Source: Streptomyces sparsogenes
Lineage (GTDB): Bacteria > Actinomycetota > Actinomycetes > Streptomycetales > Streptomycetaceae
Reading direction: 5' to 3'
Length of the DNA: 64,000 nt
Assembly (NCBI RefSeq): GCF_001704635.1
Contig: NZ_MAXF01000191.1
Coordinates: 1 to 64,000, forward strand
Positions 24,422 through 33,200 of this stretch are shown here, piece by piece. The first letter of the stretch is position 1. The number at the start of each line of letters is the position of its first letter. The notes beneath the pieces are model-generated. The model saw only the letters and a program-made list of their open reading frames with translations, made no database searches and had not been told where the DNA came from. A program made the position numbers and the translations under genes.

Positions 24422-26029
24422 TCAGCGCTCGCCGACGCGTACGGTGACGGTCTTGGGGCGCTGGTACTCGGTGAGCGCCAGCACGCTCATGTCCGTGCCG
24501 TGTCCCGAGGTGCCGCGGCCGCCGTGGGGCAGCTCCGCGGTCTGGTCCAGATGGCAGTTGACCCAGACCTCGCCGGCGTTCAGCTCTCCGGCCACGCCGA
24601 GCACGGTGGCCGTGTGGGAGCCCCAGACGCTCGCGGCGAGGGCCTGCGGCACCGAGTTGGCGAGCGCCACGGCCTCCTCGACGCCGTCCGCCCGCTGCAC
24701 CGTGAGCACGGGCCCGAACACCTCGTCGACCACCGCCGGGTCGTCGGGCGGGAGATCGGCCAGGACGCGGCCGGGCCGCCAGTAGCCGCCCTCCTCCCCC
24801 GGGGCCGGGGCGAGGTCCGCCACGTGGTCCACGCCCGCGGAGCTGCTGGCGAGGAGTCGGTCGTAGCGGGCCGCCTGGTCGGCGTTGTTGAGCGGTCCGA
24901 AGTCGGCCCCGGCGCGCCGGTCGCTCATCGACTTGGCCAGCCCTTCGACGACCCGGTCGTGGTTCTCCCGCAGGGTGATCACCCGGGCCGGGGCGGCGCA
25001 GCTCTGGCCGGCGTTGTAGGTGACGGCCCGCACCAGCGCCTCGCAGGTGTCGTCGGGGGCGTCCGGCAGCACCAGAGCCGGGCAGTTGCCGCCGAGTTCC
25101 AGGCTGAGCCGGCGCAGTCCCGCCCGGGCGGCGACGTCCTGGCCGCCCGCCACGCTGCCGGTGAACGCCACCGCGTCCACGCCCTCGGTGACCAGCAGGC
25201 GGCCCGTGTCCCGGTCGCCCGGCACGGTCAGCAACACGTCGGGGCCCAGCGTCCCGGCCGCGTCCCGGGCCAGCAGCAGAGCGGTGTCCGGGGTGGTCAG
25301 CGCGGGCTTGAGGACGACGGTGTTGCCGGCGGCGAGCGCCGGGCCGATCCGCCACGCCGCCATCATCAGGGGGTAGTTCCAGGGCACGATCGCCGCGACG
25401 ACGCCCAGGGGCTCCCACCGCACCCAGCTCTCCCGGCCGCCCATGCGCCGGCCGGCGGCCGGCGCGGTGTCGGCCCGCAGCGCCCCGGCGTAGAACCGCA
25501 GCAGGTCGGCGCAGTGCTCGACCTCGCCGTGTGCCTCCGCCTCGGGCTTGCCGGTGCCGGCCCGCTCGGCCCGCGCGTACTCGGCGGACCTCTCCTCGAT
25601 CAGGTCCGCGAACCGGAGCAGCCGCCTCGCCCGGTCGCGGGGGGTGAGGCCGGCCCAGCCGGGCTGGGCCGCGCGGGCCGCCGCCACGGCCGCTCCGGTC
25701 TCCCCTTCGCGGCCGACGGCGACGGTCAGCCGCTCCGCGCCGGTGCGGGGGTCGGTCAGGGCCGCGGTGGGGTGGGTGTCGTCGCCGGACTGCTTGGCGC
25801 GTACGAACTCCGCGATGGCGTTCACCGACCGGAAGCGGTCCCGGGCGAGGTCCTCGGCCGTGACGGCGATGCCGAACGTCTTCTCCAGGGCCCCGAACAG
25901 GCGCAGGAAGCCCACGGAGTCGAGCAGGCCGGCGTCGATCAGCGCCGTGTCCCGGTCGGTCACGTCGATGTGCAGGTCCTCCCTGAACAGCTGCACGACA
26001 CGGGCGGCGACGGATGGCGTCTCGTTCAC
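24422..26029 (-). CDS. ACP-aldehyde dehydrogenase fusion
   Basis: 535-residue protein. Residues 1-80 are an acyl carrier domain (DAGLLDSVGFLRLF, phosphopantetheine Ser38); residues about 90-535 are an NAD(P)-dependent aldehyde dehydrogenase with VVAAIVPWNYPLMMAAWRIG, LSLELGGNCPALV (general-base Glu) and nucleophile Cys344 in YNAGQSCAAPARV. A fused carrier suggests the reaction works on a tethered substrate, in either direction: reductive release of an acyl thioester or oxidation of an aldehyde onto the carrier. GTG start at 26029 overlapping the stop of the adenylating enzyme, its likely loading partner. I know of no characterised enzyme with exactly this order. Confidence 0.88.
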   Translation of the reverse strand: MNETPSVAARVVQLFREDLHIDVTDRDTALIDAGLLDSVGFLRLFGALEKTFGIAVTAEDLARDRFRSVNAIAEFVRAKQSGDDTHPTAALTDPRTGAERLTVAVGREGETGAAVAAARAAQPGWAGLTPRDRARRLLRFADLIEERSAEYARAERAGTGKPEAEAHGEVEHCADLLRFYAGALRADTAPAAGRRMGGRESWVRWEPLGVVAAIVPWNYPLMMAAWRIGPALAAGNTVVLKPALTTPDTALLLARDAAGTLGPDVLLTVPGDRDTGRLLVTEGVDAVAFTGSVAGGQDVAARAGLRRLSLELGGNCPALVLPDAPDDTCEALVRAVTYNAGQSCAAPARVITLRENHDRVVEGLAKSMSDRRAGADFGPLNNADQAARYDRLLASSSAGVDHVADLAPAPGEEGGYWRPGRVLADLPPDDPAVVDEVFGPVLTVQRADGVEEAVALANSVPQALAASVWGSHTATVLGVAGELNAGEVWVNCHLDQTAELPHGGRGTSGHGTDMSVLALTEYQRPKTVTVRVGER

Positions 26030-27669
26030 TGGGCGCTCCTGGTGGGTGGGACGGCTTCGGGAGGCTGGGACAGGCCGGTGATCCGCGCGGCGAGTTCGCG
26101 GCGGAGCACCTTTCCCGTGGCGGTTCTCGGGATCGCGTCGAGGACGAGGATCCGGGCGGGCCGACAGGCGGGCCGGAAGGCCTGGGACAGCGCGGTGTGC
26201 GCCGGCGGCAGCGGGTCGGCGCCGGGCACCGGTACGACGGCCGCCACCACCTCCTCGCCGAGGAAGCGGTGCGGCAGCGCCACGGACGCGGCGTCCCGGA
26301 GCTGGGGCACCGCCCTGAGCACGCGGTCCACCTCGTCCAGGGACACGGCCTCGCCACCCACCTTGGCGATGTTCTTGACCCTGCCGGTGACGACCACGAA
26401 CCGCCGTCGCGAGTCGGGGTCGAGGACCTCCGTGCCCAGGTCCTGCGAGTGGAACCAGCCGCCGGCGAAGGCCTCGGCCGTGGCCCGCTCGTTGCCCTGG
26501 TAGCGGGTCATCACATTGTGCCCGCGCATACAGATCTCGCCCTCCTCCCCCGGCCGCGCCCGCTCACCGCCCGCGGTCAGCACCGCGACCTCGTTGCCGT
26601 ACAGGGCGGTGCCGATGGACGGGATGTCGGCGTCCGTCATCAGCCGGCGGTAGGAGTCCTCGGACAGGTCGGCGGGGAGGGTCGTGGAGAAGTTCACCGT
26701 CTCGGTGAGCCCGTAGCCCTGGAGCACCCGGACGCCCGTGCGCTCCCGTACGGCTCGGGCGGTGCGCGCGGTCAGGGGGGCCGCCGCGGAGACGAAGTAG
26801 TCGAGGCCGGCGGGCGGTTCGGGCCGCCGCCAGGTCTCGGCGAGGGCTTCCAGGATGCTGGGGACGACGCTCGCGATCCGCGGCCGGAAGCGCTCGACCA
26901 GCCGCGGGTACCGCAGCGGGTCGAAACCGGGGGCGAGGAGGACGTGCGCGCCGGCGGCGAGGACGCCGAGCACGGTGAAGTGCAGGCCGTTGACGTGCTG
27001 GATGGGCAGGCAGCCGAGCACCCGGTCCCCGGGGCGCAGCCCGTGGTGGCGGCGCAGCGCCTCCGCGTTGACCGCGGCGGCGTAGTGGGACTGGGCGACC
27101 AGTTTGCCGGCCGCGGTCGATCCGGAGGTGGCGAAGAAGAAGGCGTCGTCGCCCGGGCCGGGCAGGGTGTGCGCGCCGGGCGCGGTGGGGTCGGGGAGGG
27201 TGTGCGGGTCGGGCAGGGCGACGGCCTCCGGGAGGGCGTCCGCCTCGACGGCGCCGGGCCGCAGGACCAGGCCGGCCCCGGCCGCCGCGGCCTGCTCCCG
27301 GCGGCGGCCGGCCGGGTCGAGCGGGTTGAGCATGAGCAGCGGGCGGCCGGCCCGCAGCACCGCGAGGACGGCCAGGACGGATGCCGCGTCGTTGACCGGT
27401 GCCAGGGCCACCGCGCGGCCGGGCGGGGCGGCCGGGTCGCGGCGCAGCCATCCGGCCAGCCGTCGGCTGAGCGCGTCCGCCTGACCGTAGGAGAGGGTGA
27501 CGGTGTCGCCCGCGGGCGTCGGGGTGGTGAGGAACGGGGCGTCCGGCCGCTCCCGGGCGTGGTGGTCGAGACGGGAGAGCACCGTCGTCCAGGGCGTCAG
27601 CCTCTCGGTGAGGGGCCTGCCCTGGTAGGTGTGGGCCCGGTCGAAGTCGGTGGGGGTGTCCGGCGCCAT
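26026..27669 (-). CDS. Class I adenylate-forming enzyme (acyl/aryl-ACP ligase)
   Basis: 547-residue ANL-superfamily ligase. DDAFFFATSGSTAAGKLV is the P-loop, VLQGYGLTETVN the A5 motif, GGWFHSQDLGTEV the A7/A8 hinge region, and RTATGKVLRRELA the C-terminal catalytic lysine. It activates a carboxylic acid as acyl-AMP and would load the overlapping ACP-aldehyde dehydrogenase or the free ACP. Substrate unknown. Confidence 0.88.
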   Translation of the reverse strand: MAPDTPTDFDRAHTYQGRPLTERLTPWTTVLSRLDHHARERPDAPFLTTPTPAGDTVTLSYGQADALSRRLAGWLRRDPAAPPGRAVALAPVNDAASVLAVLAVLRAGRPLLMLNPLDPAGRRREQAAAAGAGLVLRPGAVEADALPEAVALPDPHTLPDPTAPGAHTLPGPGDDAFFFATSGSTAAGKLVAQSHYAAAVNAEALRRHHGLRPGDRVLGCLPIQHVNGLHFTVLGVLAAGAHVLLAPGFDPLRYPRLVERFRPRIASVVPSILEALAETWRRPEPPAGLDYFVSAAAPLTARTARAVRERTGVRVLQGYGLTETVNFSTTLPADLSEDSYRRLMTDADIPSIGTALYGNEVAVLTAGGERARPGEEGEICMRGHNVMTRYQGNERATAEAFAGGWFHSQDLGTEVLDPDSRRRFVVVTGRVKNIAKVGGEAVSLDEVDRVLRAVPQLRDAASVALPHRFLGEEVVAAVVPVPGADPLPPAHTALSQAFRPACRPARILVLDAIPRTATGKVLRRELAARITGLSQPPEAVPPTRSAQ

Positions 27670-27672
27670 GGC

Positions 27673-28371
27673 TCACCCGAACCGGTGCGGAGAGTGCGGG
27701 CAGCCCTTCGCCGCCAGCTCCTCGCCGCTGGAGGCCCGGATGTCGCAGAGCCGACAGGTGATGTGGCCCAGTTCGCTCAGGAGCGCGGTGTACGCGGTGA
27801 GGTTCTGCCGTTCGGGGCTGTCCAGGTGCCGGTGAGGGGCGCCCACGGCGAGGATCATGTGGTCGGTGACCGCGCCGACCGCGTGGGTGATGGCGCCCTC
27901 GACCATGTAGACCTGGCCGGGGCGGGTCTCCACGATCTCCCCGGCGACGGCGATGGTGCCGGTGCCGGCCAGGACGAACAGCAGGTGGTCGCCGGGGTGG
28001 GTGTGCGGGGCGAAGCCGCTCCCGGCGGGCACGTGCAGGATGTCGGCGCCCATCTGACCGCTCGACAGCAGGGAGCGTCCGGTGGCGGCGGCGGTCTTGG
28101 ACACCCGGGTGGGCCCGGGTGCGACGTCGATGCCGAGTTGCTGGGTGGTGCCGTCCAGGCCGAGGTCGGCGGCCCAGTCGCAGATCAGCAGGGGCGCGGG
28201 GCGGGTGGCGGGTTCCTCGGGGCGCGGGGCGCCGGCGGCCTTCGCGAGACCGAGGACCGCCAGCAGTTCCACCGCCTTGGCCTCGCGTTCGGCGGGGGCG
28301 AGGCTGTGCAGCTCCTCGGTCAGAACCTCGATGACCTGCTGGGTGGGCAGGCCGTGCATCGTGTCGCTCAA
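27673..28371 (-). CDS. Cupin protein with Cys-rich C-terminus
   Basis: 232-residue protein. The cupin core shows ILHVPAGSGFAPHTHPGDHL (metal-binding histidines), LLFVLAGTGTI and TRPGQVYMVEGAITHA. The C-terminus has ITCRLCDIRASS and KGCPHSPHRFG, a CxxC plus CxH pattern that may hold a second metal. I chose TTG at 28371 since GGAGG lies five bases upstream; the next ATG is 28359. It starts after a 16-bp VNTR and ends three bases before the ligase gene. Catalyst or sensor role not decidable. Confidence 0.75.
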   Translation of the reverse strand: MSDTMHGLPTQQVIEVLTEELHSLAPAEREAKAVELLAVLGLAKAAGAPRPEEPATRPAPLLICDWAADLGLDGTTQQLGIDVAPGPTRVSKTAAATGRSLLSSGQMGADILHVPAGSGFAPHTHPGDHLLFVLAGTGTIAVAGEIVETRPGQVYMVEGAITHAVGAVTDHMILAVGAPHRHLDSPERQNLTAYTALLSELGHITCRLCDIRASSGEELAAKGCPHSPHRFG

Positions 28372-28401
28372 GGCGTCCTCCGGGTCACGATCGGTGTCGG
28401 T

Positions 28402-28465
28402 GCGGGGTATTGGCGGTGTGGGGTGTTGGCGGTACGGGGTGTTGGCGGTGCGGGGTGTTGGCGGT
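28402..28465. repeat. Four tandem 16-bp repeats between SIS and cupin genes
   Basis: Unit (G/A)CGGGGTGTTGGCGGT repeats at 28402, 28418, 28434 and 28450 with one or two substitutions each. It sits in the only sizeable gap of the operon apart from that near the TauD gene. Likely a variable-number tandem repeat; it could change spacing or mRNA structure ahead of the cupin gene. Confidence 0.9.
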
Positions 28466-28474
28466 GGTGCGAGG

Positions 28475-29575
28475 TCAGTGGGGGTTACCGGGCGCGGGCC
28501 TGCCCGCCGCGAACGGCGTCCGCCCGAGGCGGTGGGCGAGATGGCAGGCGAGGGGGGCGGCGTACAGGTGGTAGAGCAGCGGGGAGAACTCCTCGCGCAC
28601 ACTCCCCCGTACGGGGAGCCGGGCCCAGGCCTCGGCGGCGCCGCGGTCGTCGTCCGCTGGGGTGATGGCCACGACCCGCCGCCCCAGGCCGGCGGCCCGT
28701 CGGATGACCTGGTGGGCGTGGTCGCGGGCGTGTCCGGGGGGCGCCACCACGAAGGTCGGCATGTCCGTCGGGCGGGCGAACCGCTCGACGTGACACCACT
28801 CCTCCAGATCCTGGCCGGCGGCGAACACCCCCGAGGTCTCGATCACCTTGGCGGCGCTGTAGAGGGCCGTTCCGTGGGAGGGCCCGCTGCCGAGCACGGT
28901 CAGCACCGGGGCGTCGGCGACGCGCTCGGCGACCTCACGGCACGGCCCGCCGACGGTGCGGACGGTCTCCTCCACCGCCCCGGCGAGTGCGACGAGTTCG
29001 TCCCGCAGGGCGTCGGCCCGGTCCCGGTCGAGCCGTCCCCGCGCCTGTCCCAGCCGGATCGCGATCAGCAGGGCGCCGAGCACGCTGGCCTGGTAGGTGC
29101 GCACGCCCGGCGACGGCTCCTGCCCGGGCAGGCCGACCAGGAGGGCGGCGTCGGCGGACTCGGTGAGCGGGCTCGCGGGGGTGCCGGTGAGGGCGACGAC
29201 GGTCGCCCCCGCGCGGCGGGCCCGCTCGGCCGACCGTACGACGAGCGGGGTGCGGCCGGAGGCGGAGACGGCGATGGTGAGGACGGTGCGGGGCGGGCGG
29301 GGCGCGTCGGGGCGCGCGTAGTGGGTGAAGGGCAGCGCGCTCACCGGCCGGCAGTCCACCCCGGCCAGGGACTCGAAGGCCATCTCGACGGCGCGGGCAG
29401 CGTGGTAGGAGTCCCCGTCGCCCACGATGACCACCGACTCGATCTCCGCCGGGCGCGCCCCGGACAGCAGCGCCCGCGCCTGCTCGTCGAACGCGCCGGC
29501 GTGCGTACGGAGGTCGTCGGCGAGGGCCTCCGCCTGGCGCAGCATCACCTCGGGGCCCGGTGCGGGGACGGTCAT
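28475..29575 (-). CDS. SIS-domain sugar-phosphate isomerase/aminotransferase-like protein
   Basis: 366-residue double-SIS protein. SIS1 has IVGDGDSYHAARAVEMAFES and SASGRTPLVV; SIS2 has VLGSGPSHGTALYSAAKVIE and EEWCHVERFARP. It resembles the isomerase half of GlmS and AgaS-like deaminases/isomerases but has no glutaminase domain. It would act on a phosphosugar or amino-sugar phosphate. The ATG overlaps the BtpA gene stop (ATGA), tying the two together. Confidence 0.82.
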   Translation of the reverse strand: MTVPAPGPEVMLRQAEALADDLRTHAGAFDEQARALLSGARPAEIESVVIVGDGDSYHAARAVEMAFESLAGVDCRPVSALPFTHYARPDAPRPPRTVLTIAVSASGRTPLVVRSAERARRAGATVVALTGTPASPLTESADAALLVGLPGQEPSPGVRTYQASVLGALLIAIRLGQARGRLDRDRADALRDELVALAGAVEETVRTVGGPCREVAERVADAPVLTVLGSGPSHGTALYSAAKVIETSGVFAAGQDLEEWCHVERFARPTDMPTFVVAPPGHARDHAHQVIRRAAGLGRRVVAITPADDDRGAAEAWARLPVRGSVREEFSPLLYHLYAAPLACHLAHRLGRTPFAAGRPAPGNPH

Positions 29576-30381
29576 CGCTCGACTCCCCGGACGATGTCGA
29601 CGTAGGCGCGGACGCGGTCGACGTCGATCGCGCCGCCCCAGCCGCCGCGCTCCAGACACGTGCCCACGAACGCCCCGTCCGCGGCGGCGAGCAGCCGCGC
29701 GGCGTTGTCGTGATGGGTGTGGCCGGCCAGGATGACCGGCAGTCCGGGGGCCGCGTCGCGGACGGACGCGATCATCTCCAGGGCCGTGCGCTCGTCCGGG
29801 TGGCACAGCGACACCGCGTCGGCCCCGACGCCCCGGGCGGCGCGCGCCACCTCCGCGGTGGTCTTCCCCCCGCCGAACCACGTGAAGTGCATGGAGTCGA
29901 CCTCCGCGACGATGCCGATGCCCTCGGCGCCGATGGAGCGGCGGTAGGCCATCACCTCCAGCGGGTCGGCCCGCACCATGCCGTGGGCGGTGAGGGTCTG
30001 TCCCACCAGGGCGCCCGCCCGGATGAAGTCGCCGCCGGCCACCCGCGCCACCGCGAGGGAGGCCTTGTTGGCGTTGCGCATCAGCTGCACTCCGACGCGG
30101 AACCCCTCCCCCGTGGCCTCCGCCACGGCCCGCGCGATCAGGCCCATGGCCACGGTGCGGGCCGGGTCGGACTCGTCGGCGACGCTGTAGACCCGGTCCA
30201 CGGTCTGGATGAGGCATCCGTCCGCGCCGCCCTCGTACAGGGCGCGCGCGGAGGCCACCGCGGTGTCGAGGGTGCGGGGGAACGTGCCGGTCTCGTGGAA
30301 GGGGGTGCCGGGCAGGGGTGCCAGGTGCACCATGCCGAGGACCAGTTTGTGTCCGTCGCCCGGTGTCGTCCACGTACTCAT
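29572..30381 (-). CDS. BtpA-family TIM-barrel protein
   Basis: 269-residue member of the BtpA/SgcQ family, recognised by LGMVHLAPLPGTPFHETGTF near the N-terminus, then IARAVAEATGEGFRVGVQLM and LPVILAGHTHHDNAARLLAA. The family is a phosphate-binding barrel named for a photosystem I assembly factor, but members outside cyanobacteria are thought to be sugar-phosphate or nucleoside-related enzymes of unknown reaction. In this operon it is coupled to a SIS isomerase, pointing to consecutive steps on one phosphorylated compound. Confidence 0.85.
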   Translation of the reverse strand: MSTWTTPGDGHKLVLGMVHLAPLPGTPFHETGTFPRTLDTAVASARALYEGGADGCLIQTVDRVYSVADESDPARTVAMGLIARAVAEATGEGFRVGVQLMRNANKASLAVARVAGGDFIRAGALVGQTLTAHGMVRADPLEVMAYRRSIGAEGIGIVAEVDSMHFTWFGGGKTTAEVARAARGVGADAVSLCHPDERTALEMIASVRDAAPGLPVILAGHTHHDNAARLLAAADGAFVGTCLERGGWGGAIDVDRVRAYVDIVRGVER

Positions 30382-30408
30382 GCGTCTCGGCCTCCGTCGG
30401 GGACGTCG

Positions 30409-31980
30409 TCAGCGGCTCGCGGTGGCGGTGAGGTGGGCGCCCAGCCTGTCGATGGCGGGCGACAGCTCCTCCCACGGGCGTGCGGTGGTCACCCGCATCA
30501 CCGCGCCGGAGAAACAGAAGGTGAGGATGCCGGGGAAGAGGGAGACCCCGGTCTCCCGCAGGATGTCGCGGAAGCAGCGGTAGGAGTCGTCCCAGTCGGG
30601 GAACTCCACGGCCGTGTTGATGGAGAACCGCGGCGGCAGCACGCGCGCGGAGATGTCCGCGAGGCGGACGGTGGCCGCGTCGCGCAGCGCCGTGAGGTCC
30701 TCGATCCGGCGCAGCCGGTCCGTGCGGTAGGCCCGGTAGGCCTGTCGCAGGCGGTCGAGGCCGAGTCCGTAGGACGCCTCGAACTCCTTGAGCTCGGCCG
30801 GCCCGGGGTCCTCCACGCCGGTGATGAGCCACCGCTCCATGCGGGCCAGCACTTCCACGACGGTGTAGAAGAACGAGGGTGGCCCGCCGAAGGACGAGGA
30901 CGCGTACTCGTAGTACTCGGCGATGAAGGCCGGGTCGGCGAGGAACCAGCCGGCCTTCAGCCCCGGGGCCGACCAGGTCTTGGAGAGGCTGGAGACGCGC
31001 ACCACATGGGGCGCGCCGCGGGCGGCGGACCGCTCCTCGTAGGTGCCCAGCCACTCGTGGCACTCGTCGAGCACGATGACCGTGGACGGCGAGGCCGCCC
31101 GGATCAGCCGGGCGAGCCCCTCCTCCGTGACGGCCGCGCCGGTGGGGTTGCCCACGGTCTGCAGCAGCACCAGCGGGGTGTCGGGGGTGAGGGCGTCGAT
31201 GAGCGGCTCGACGGAGGTCCGGCCGTGCTCGCTCGCCAGCGGGACCAGCCTGACGCCGTGCCGCCGGGCCACCGTCTCGACCAGCGGCGGGTAGTTGGGG
31301 GTCGCGCACAGCGCGGGGGACCCCGAGGGCGGGCGGCCGTGCAGCACGAAGTCCGCCAGGGTGCTGACCGCGAAGGTCCCGCCCATGGTCATGGCCACGT
31401 GTTCCGGGCCGTACCGCAGGCCGTCGAGGCGGGCGCTCTCGTACGCGGCGATCGCCTCCCGCGCGGGGTGGCGCCCTCGCGAGTCGGAGTAGCCGTACCA
31501 GTCGCGGTCCAGGGCGTAGCGGATGCATTCCTTGAGGCTCTGCGGCAGCCCCCACCGTTCCTCGTCCACCGCTCCGCTGGAGAGGATGTAGCGGGCGCTG
31601 TCCCTGAGTTCGCCGTAGAGGTCGTCGCGGAAGTACCAGTTGAACAGCTCCTTGACGAAGCGGACGGTGGCCCGGGAGCGCAGCACGTCGTCCGGCTGGA
31701 CCGGGCGCAGCGGGCGGCTGGCCCGCCATCGCTCGGCGAGGTGCGGGTGCCGGGCGTGGCCGCGCAGTTCGTCCTCGACGCGGCCCAGCCACAGGTCGCG
31801 CAGTTCCAGCGGGTTGTCGGGTTCGCGGGCCCGGGCGAAGACGTCGAGGACGCGTTCGTCGACGCGGGGCACGAAGCTGTCGCTGACGCCACCGGGACGC
31901 GGGGCGCGCCCGGCTGTCTCGAGGGCGTCCCGTGACATGTGCCGGGGCCGGGGGGCCGGGGCGGGGTCGAAGAGGGTCAT
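30409..31980 (-). CDS. PLP-dependent aminotransferase (fold type I) with N-terminal extension
   Basis: 523-residue class I/II aminotransferase. TMGGTFAVSTLADFVLHGRP opens the cofactor domain, LLQTVGNPTGAAVTEEGLAR holds the NPTG motif, VIVLDECHEWLG the Asp, and K334 in SLSKTWSAPGLKAGW is the PLP lysine. About 130 residues precede the usual start of the fold and have no recognised domain. The ATG at 31980 was preferred over 31938. Likely forms or consumes an amino acid in the pathway. Confidence 0.85.
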   Translation of the reverse strand: MTLFDPAPAPRPRHMSRDALETAGRAPRPGGVSDSFVPRVDERVLDVFARAREPDNPLELRDLWLGRVEDELRGHARHPHLAERWRASRPLRPVQPDDVLRSRATVRFVKELFNWYFRDDLYGELRDSARYILSSGAVDEERWGLPQSLKECIRYALDRDWYGYSDSRGRHPAREAIAAYESARLDGLRYGPEHVAMTMGGTFAVSTLADFVLHGRPPSGSPALCATPNYPPLVETVARRHGVRLVPLASEHGRTSVEPLIDALTPDTPLVLLQTVGNPTGAAVTEEGLARLIRAASPSTVIVLDECHEWLGTYEERSAARGAPHVVRVSSLSKTWSAPGLKAGWFLADPAFIAEYYEYASSSFGGPPSFFYTVVEVLARMERWLITGVEDPGPAELKEFEASYGLGLDRLRQAYRAYRTDRLRRIEDLTALRDAATVRLADISARVLPPRFSINTAVEFPDWDDSYRCFRDILRETGVSLFPGILTFCFSGAVMRVTTARPWEELSPAIDRLGAHLTATASR

Positions 31981-32033
31981 CGGCTTCCCGTGTGGAGGGG
32001 GGCGGTGGACGGGCGGCGCTGTACGGGGCGTGG

Positions 32034-32990
32034 CTAGCGGATGCGGAGCCGCTTGAGGTGCCGCTGCCGGCGCGGGGGTGTCGCGGAGCCCGCGGTCCTG
32101 CCGTGGAAGTAGTACGTGTTGTCGATGACGACGAGCAGTCCCCGGCGCCACCGCACGCCCGTGGCGGGCCCGGGCTCGTACATGGCGGTCAGCAGCTCGC
32201 GCAGCGCCCCGTTGACCGTCTCGGCGTCGCGGGCGGGCCCGGTGTGCGTCCACCGGAGCTCCTGGTCGAGGAAGTCCCGGAAGGAGAACACCCAGTGGCC
32301 GTCGACGCGGCGCGCGACCGGCGGGGCCTCGGAGCTGTCGCGGTAGCGGGTGCGCGAGAGCAGGTCGAGGGTGTCCGGGGACAGCCGGCGCGCCACGTCC
32401 CGCATGGGGACGAGCACCGTGTTCGCGTGGTGTGCGTCGTCCCCGGGGTCGACGCACATCAGCACGATGTAGCGGGGTTGTCTGGCGGGGGCGGCGCCGC
32501 TGCTCTCCGAGTGGAGGGAGAGGGAGTTCCTGGCGAAGGGCTGTAGCGACACGTCCCGGGTGGGCGCGTGTTCGCTGCGGAGGTTGAGCACGACGCCGTC
32601 CTCCACGTACGGCCGCACCGCCGGGTCGGTCTCCGGGGTGGCCGTGCCCAGGAAGGCGCCGAGGGCGAGGAACCGGTCCTGCGGCAGTGGCTCGTCCAGC
32701 TGGATGGCGGCCAGGCCCCGGTGCCACAGCTGCTCGGTGACCTCCCGGTGCAGGCCGTCGCTCCCGGCGGGGCCGTTTCCCGGGGCCGGGGTGGTGTCCG
32801 GGGCCGGGGTGGTGTCCGTGCCGGGCAGCCGCAGTCCGTTGCCCAGCAGCACCTCCCGGGCGGCGACGTGGGGGTCGGACGGTGTCGCGCGGAAGCTCCC
32901 GTGGACCACGGTCTCGCGCGCCGTGGGGCCGGCTCCGGGTGGCGGTGGCGCGCTCCGGGTTTCCGGGCGGGCGTGGGCCGGCTGTTCCAT
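32034..32990 (-). CDS. Fe(II)/2-oxoglutarate oxygenase (TauD/clavaminate-synthase-like)
   Basis: 318-residue oxygenase. The facial-triad candidates are the HxE of LSLHSESSG and the distal histidine of VIDNTYYFHGRTAG, with the nearby Arg of GRT as the oxoglutarate anchor; HxE instead of HxD occurs in clavaminate synthase. Likely hydroxylates or desaturates an amino-acid-derived intermediate. A short (TTPAPD)-type repeat lies in its N-terminal third. First gene of the 12-gene minus operon, next to a candidate SARP box. Confidence 0.78.
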   Translation of the reverse strand: MEQPAHARPETRSAPPPPGAGPTARETVVHGSFRATPSDPHVAAREVLLGNGLRLPGTDTTPAPDTTPAPGNGPAGSDGLHREVTEQLWHRGLAAIQLDEPLPQDRFLALGAFLGTATPETDPAVRPYVEDGVVLNLRSEHAPTRDVSLQPFARNSLSLHSESSGAAPARQPRYIVLMCVDPGDDAHHANTVLVPMRDVARRLSPDTLDLLSRTRYRDSSEAPPVARRVDGHWVFSFRDFLDQELRWTHTGPARDAETVNGALRELLTAMYEPGPATGVRWRRGLLVVIDNTYYFHGRTAGSATPPRRQRHLKRLRIR

Positions 32991-33200
32991 GCCTCACTCC
33001 TTGGGTCGGTGGGTCAGGGAGGAATTCGGCTCAGCACGGGGAACGACGCTAGCGACACCCGCGGAATCGCCGGGGAATCGCGGTGGTCCCGGCCGAATCG
33101 GCGGCGATGCCCGGTCAGTTACCCGGGAATTCCCGGAACGTCGTTAGGTTGTGGCTCCTGCCGGCGCGTCCCCACACCTCGTGAGCAGGAAGGAAGCCCC
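32991..33200. promoter_or_regulatory. Divergent promoter with SARP-type direct repeat
   Basis: 210 bp between the TauD-like and A-domain genes. GGAATCGC occurs at 33063-33070 and 33074-33081, an exact 11-bp period with a 4-bp gap between heptamers, as SARP boxes have; another GAATCG is at 33095. A possible minus-strand -10 (TAGCGT, 33046-33051) follows at 11 bp. A perfect 14-bp palindrome CCGGGAATTCCCGG lies at 33123-33136. Confidence 0.55.

Noticed and set aside
28402..28465. CRISPR array
   Set aside because: Units are contiguous with no spacers; it is a simple tandem repeat.
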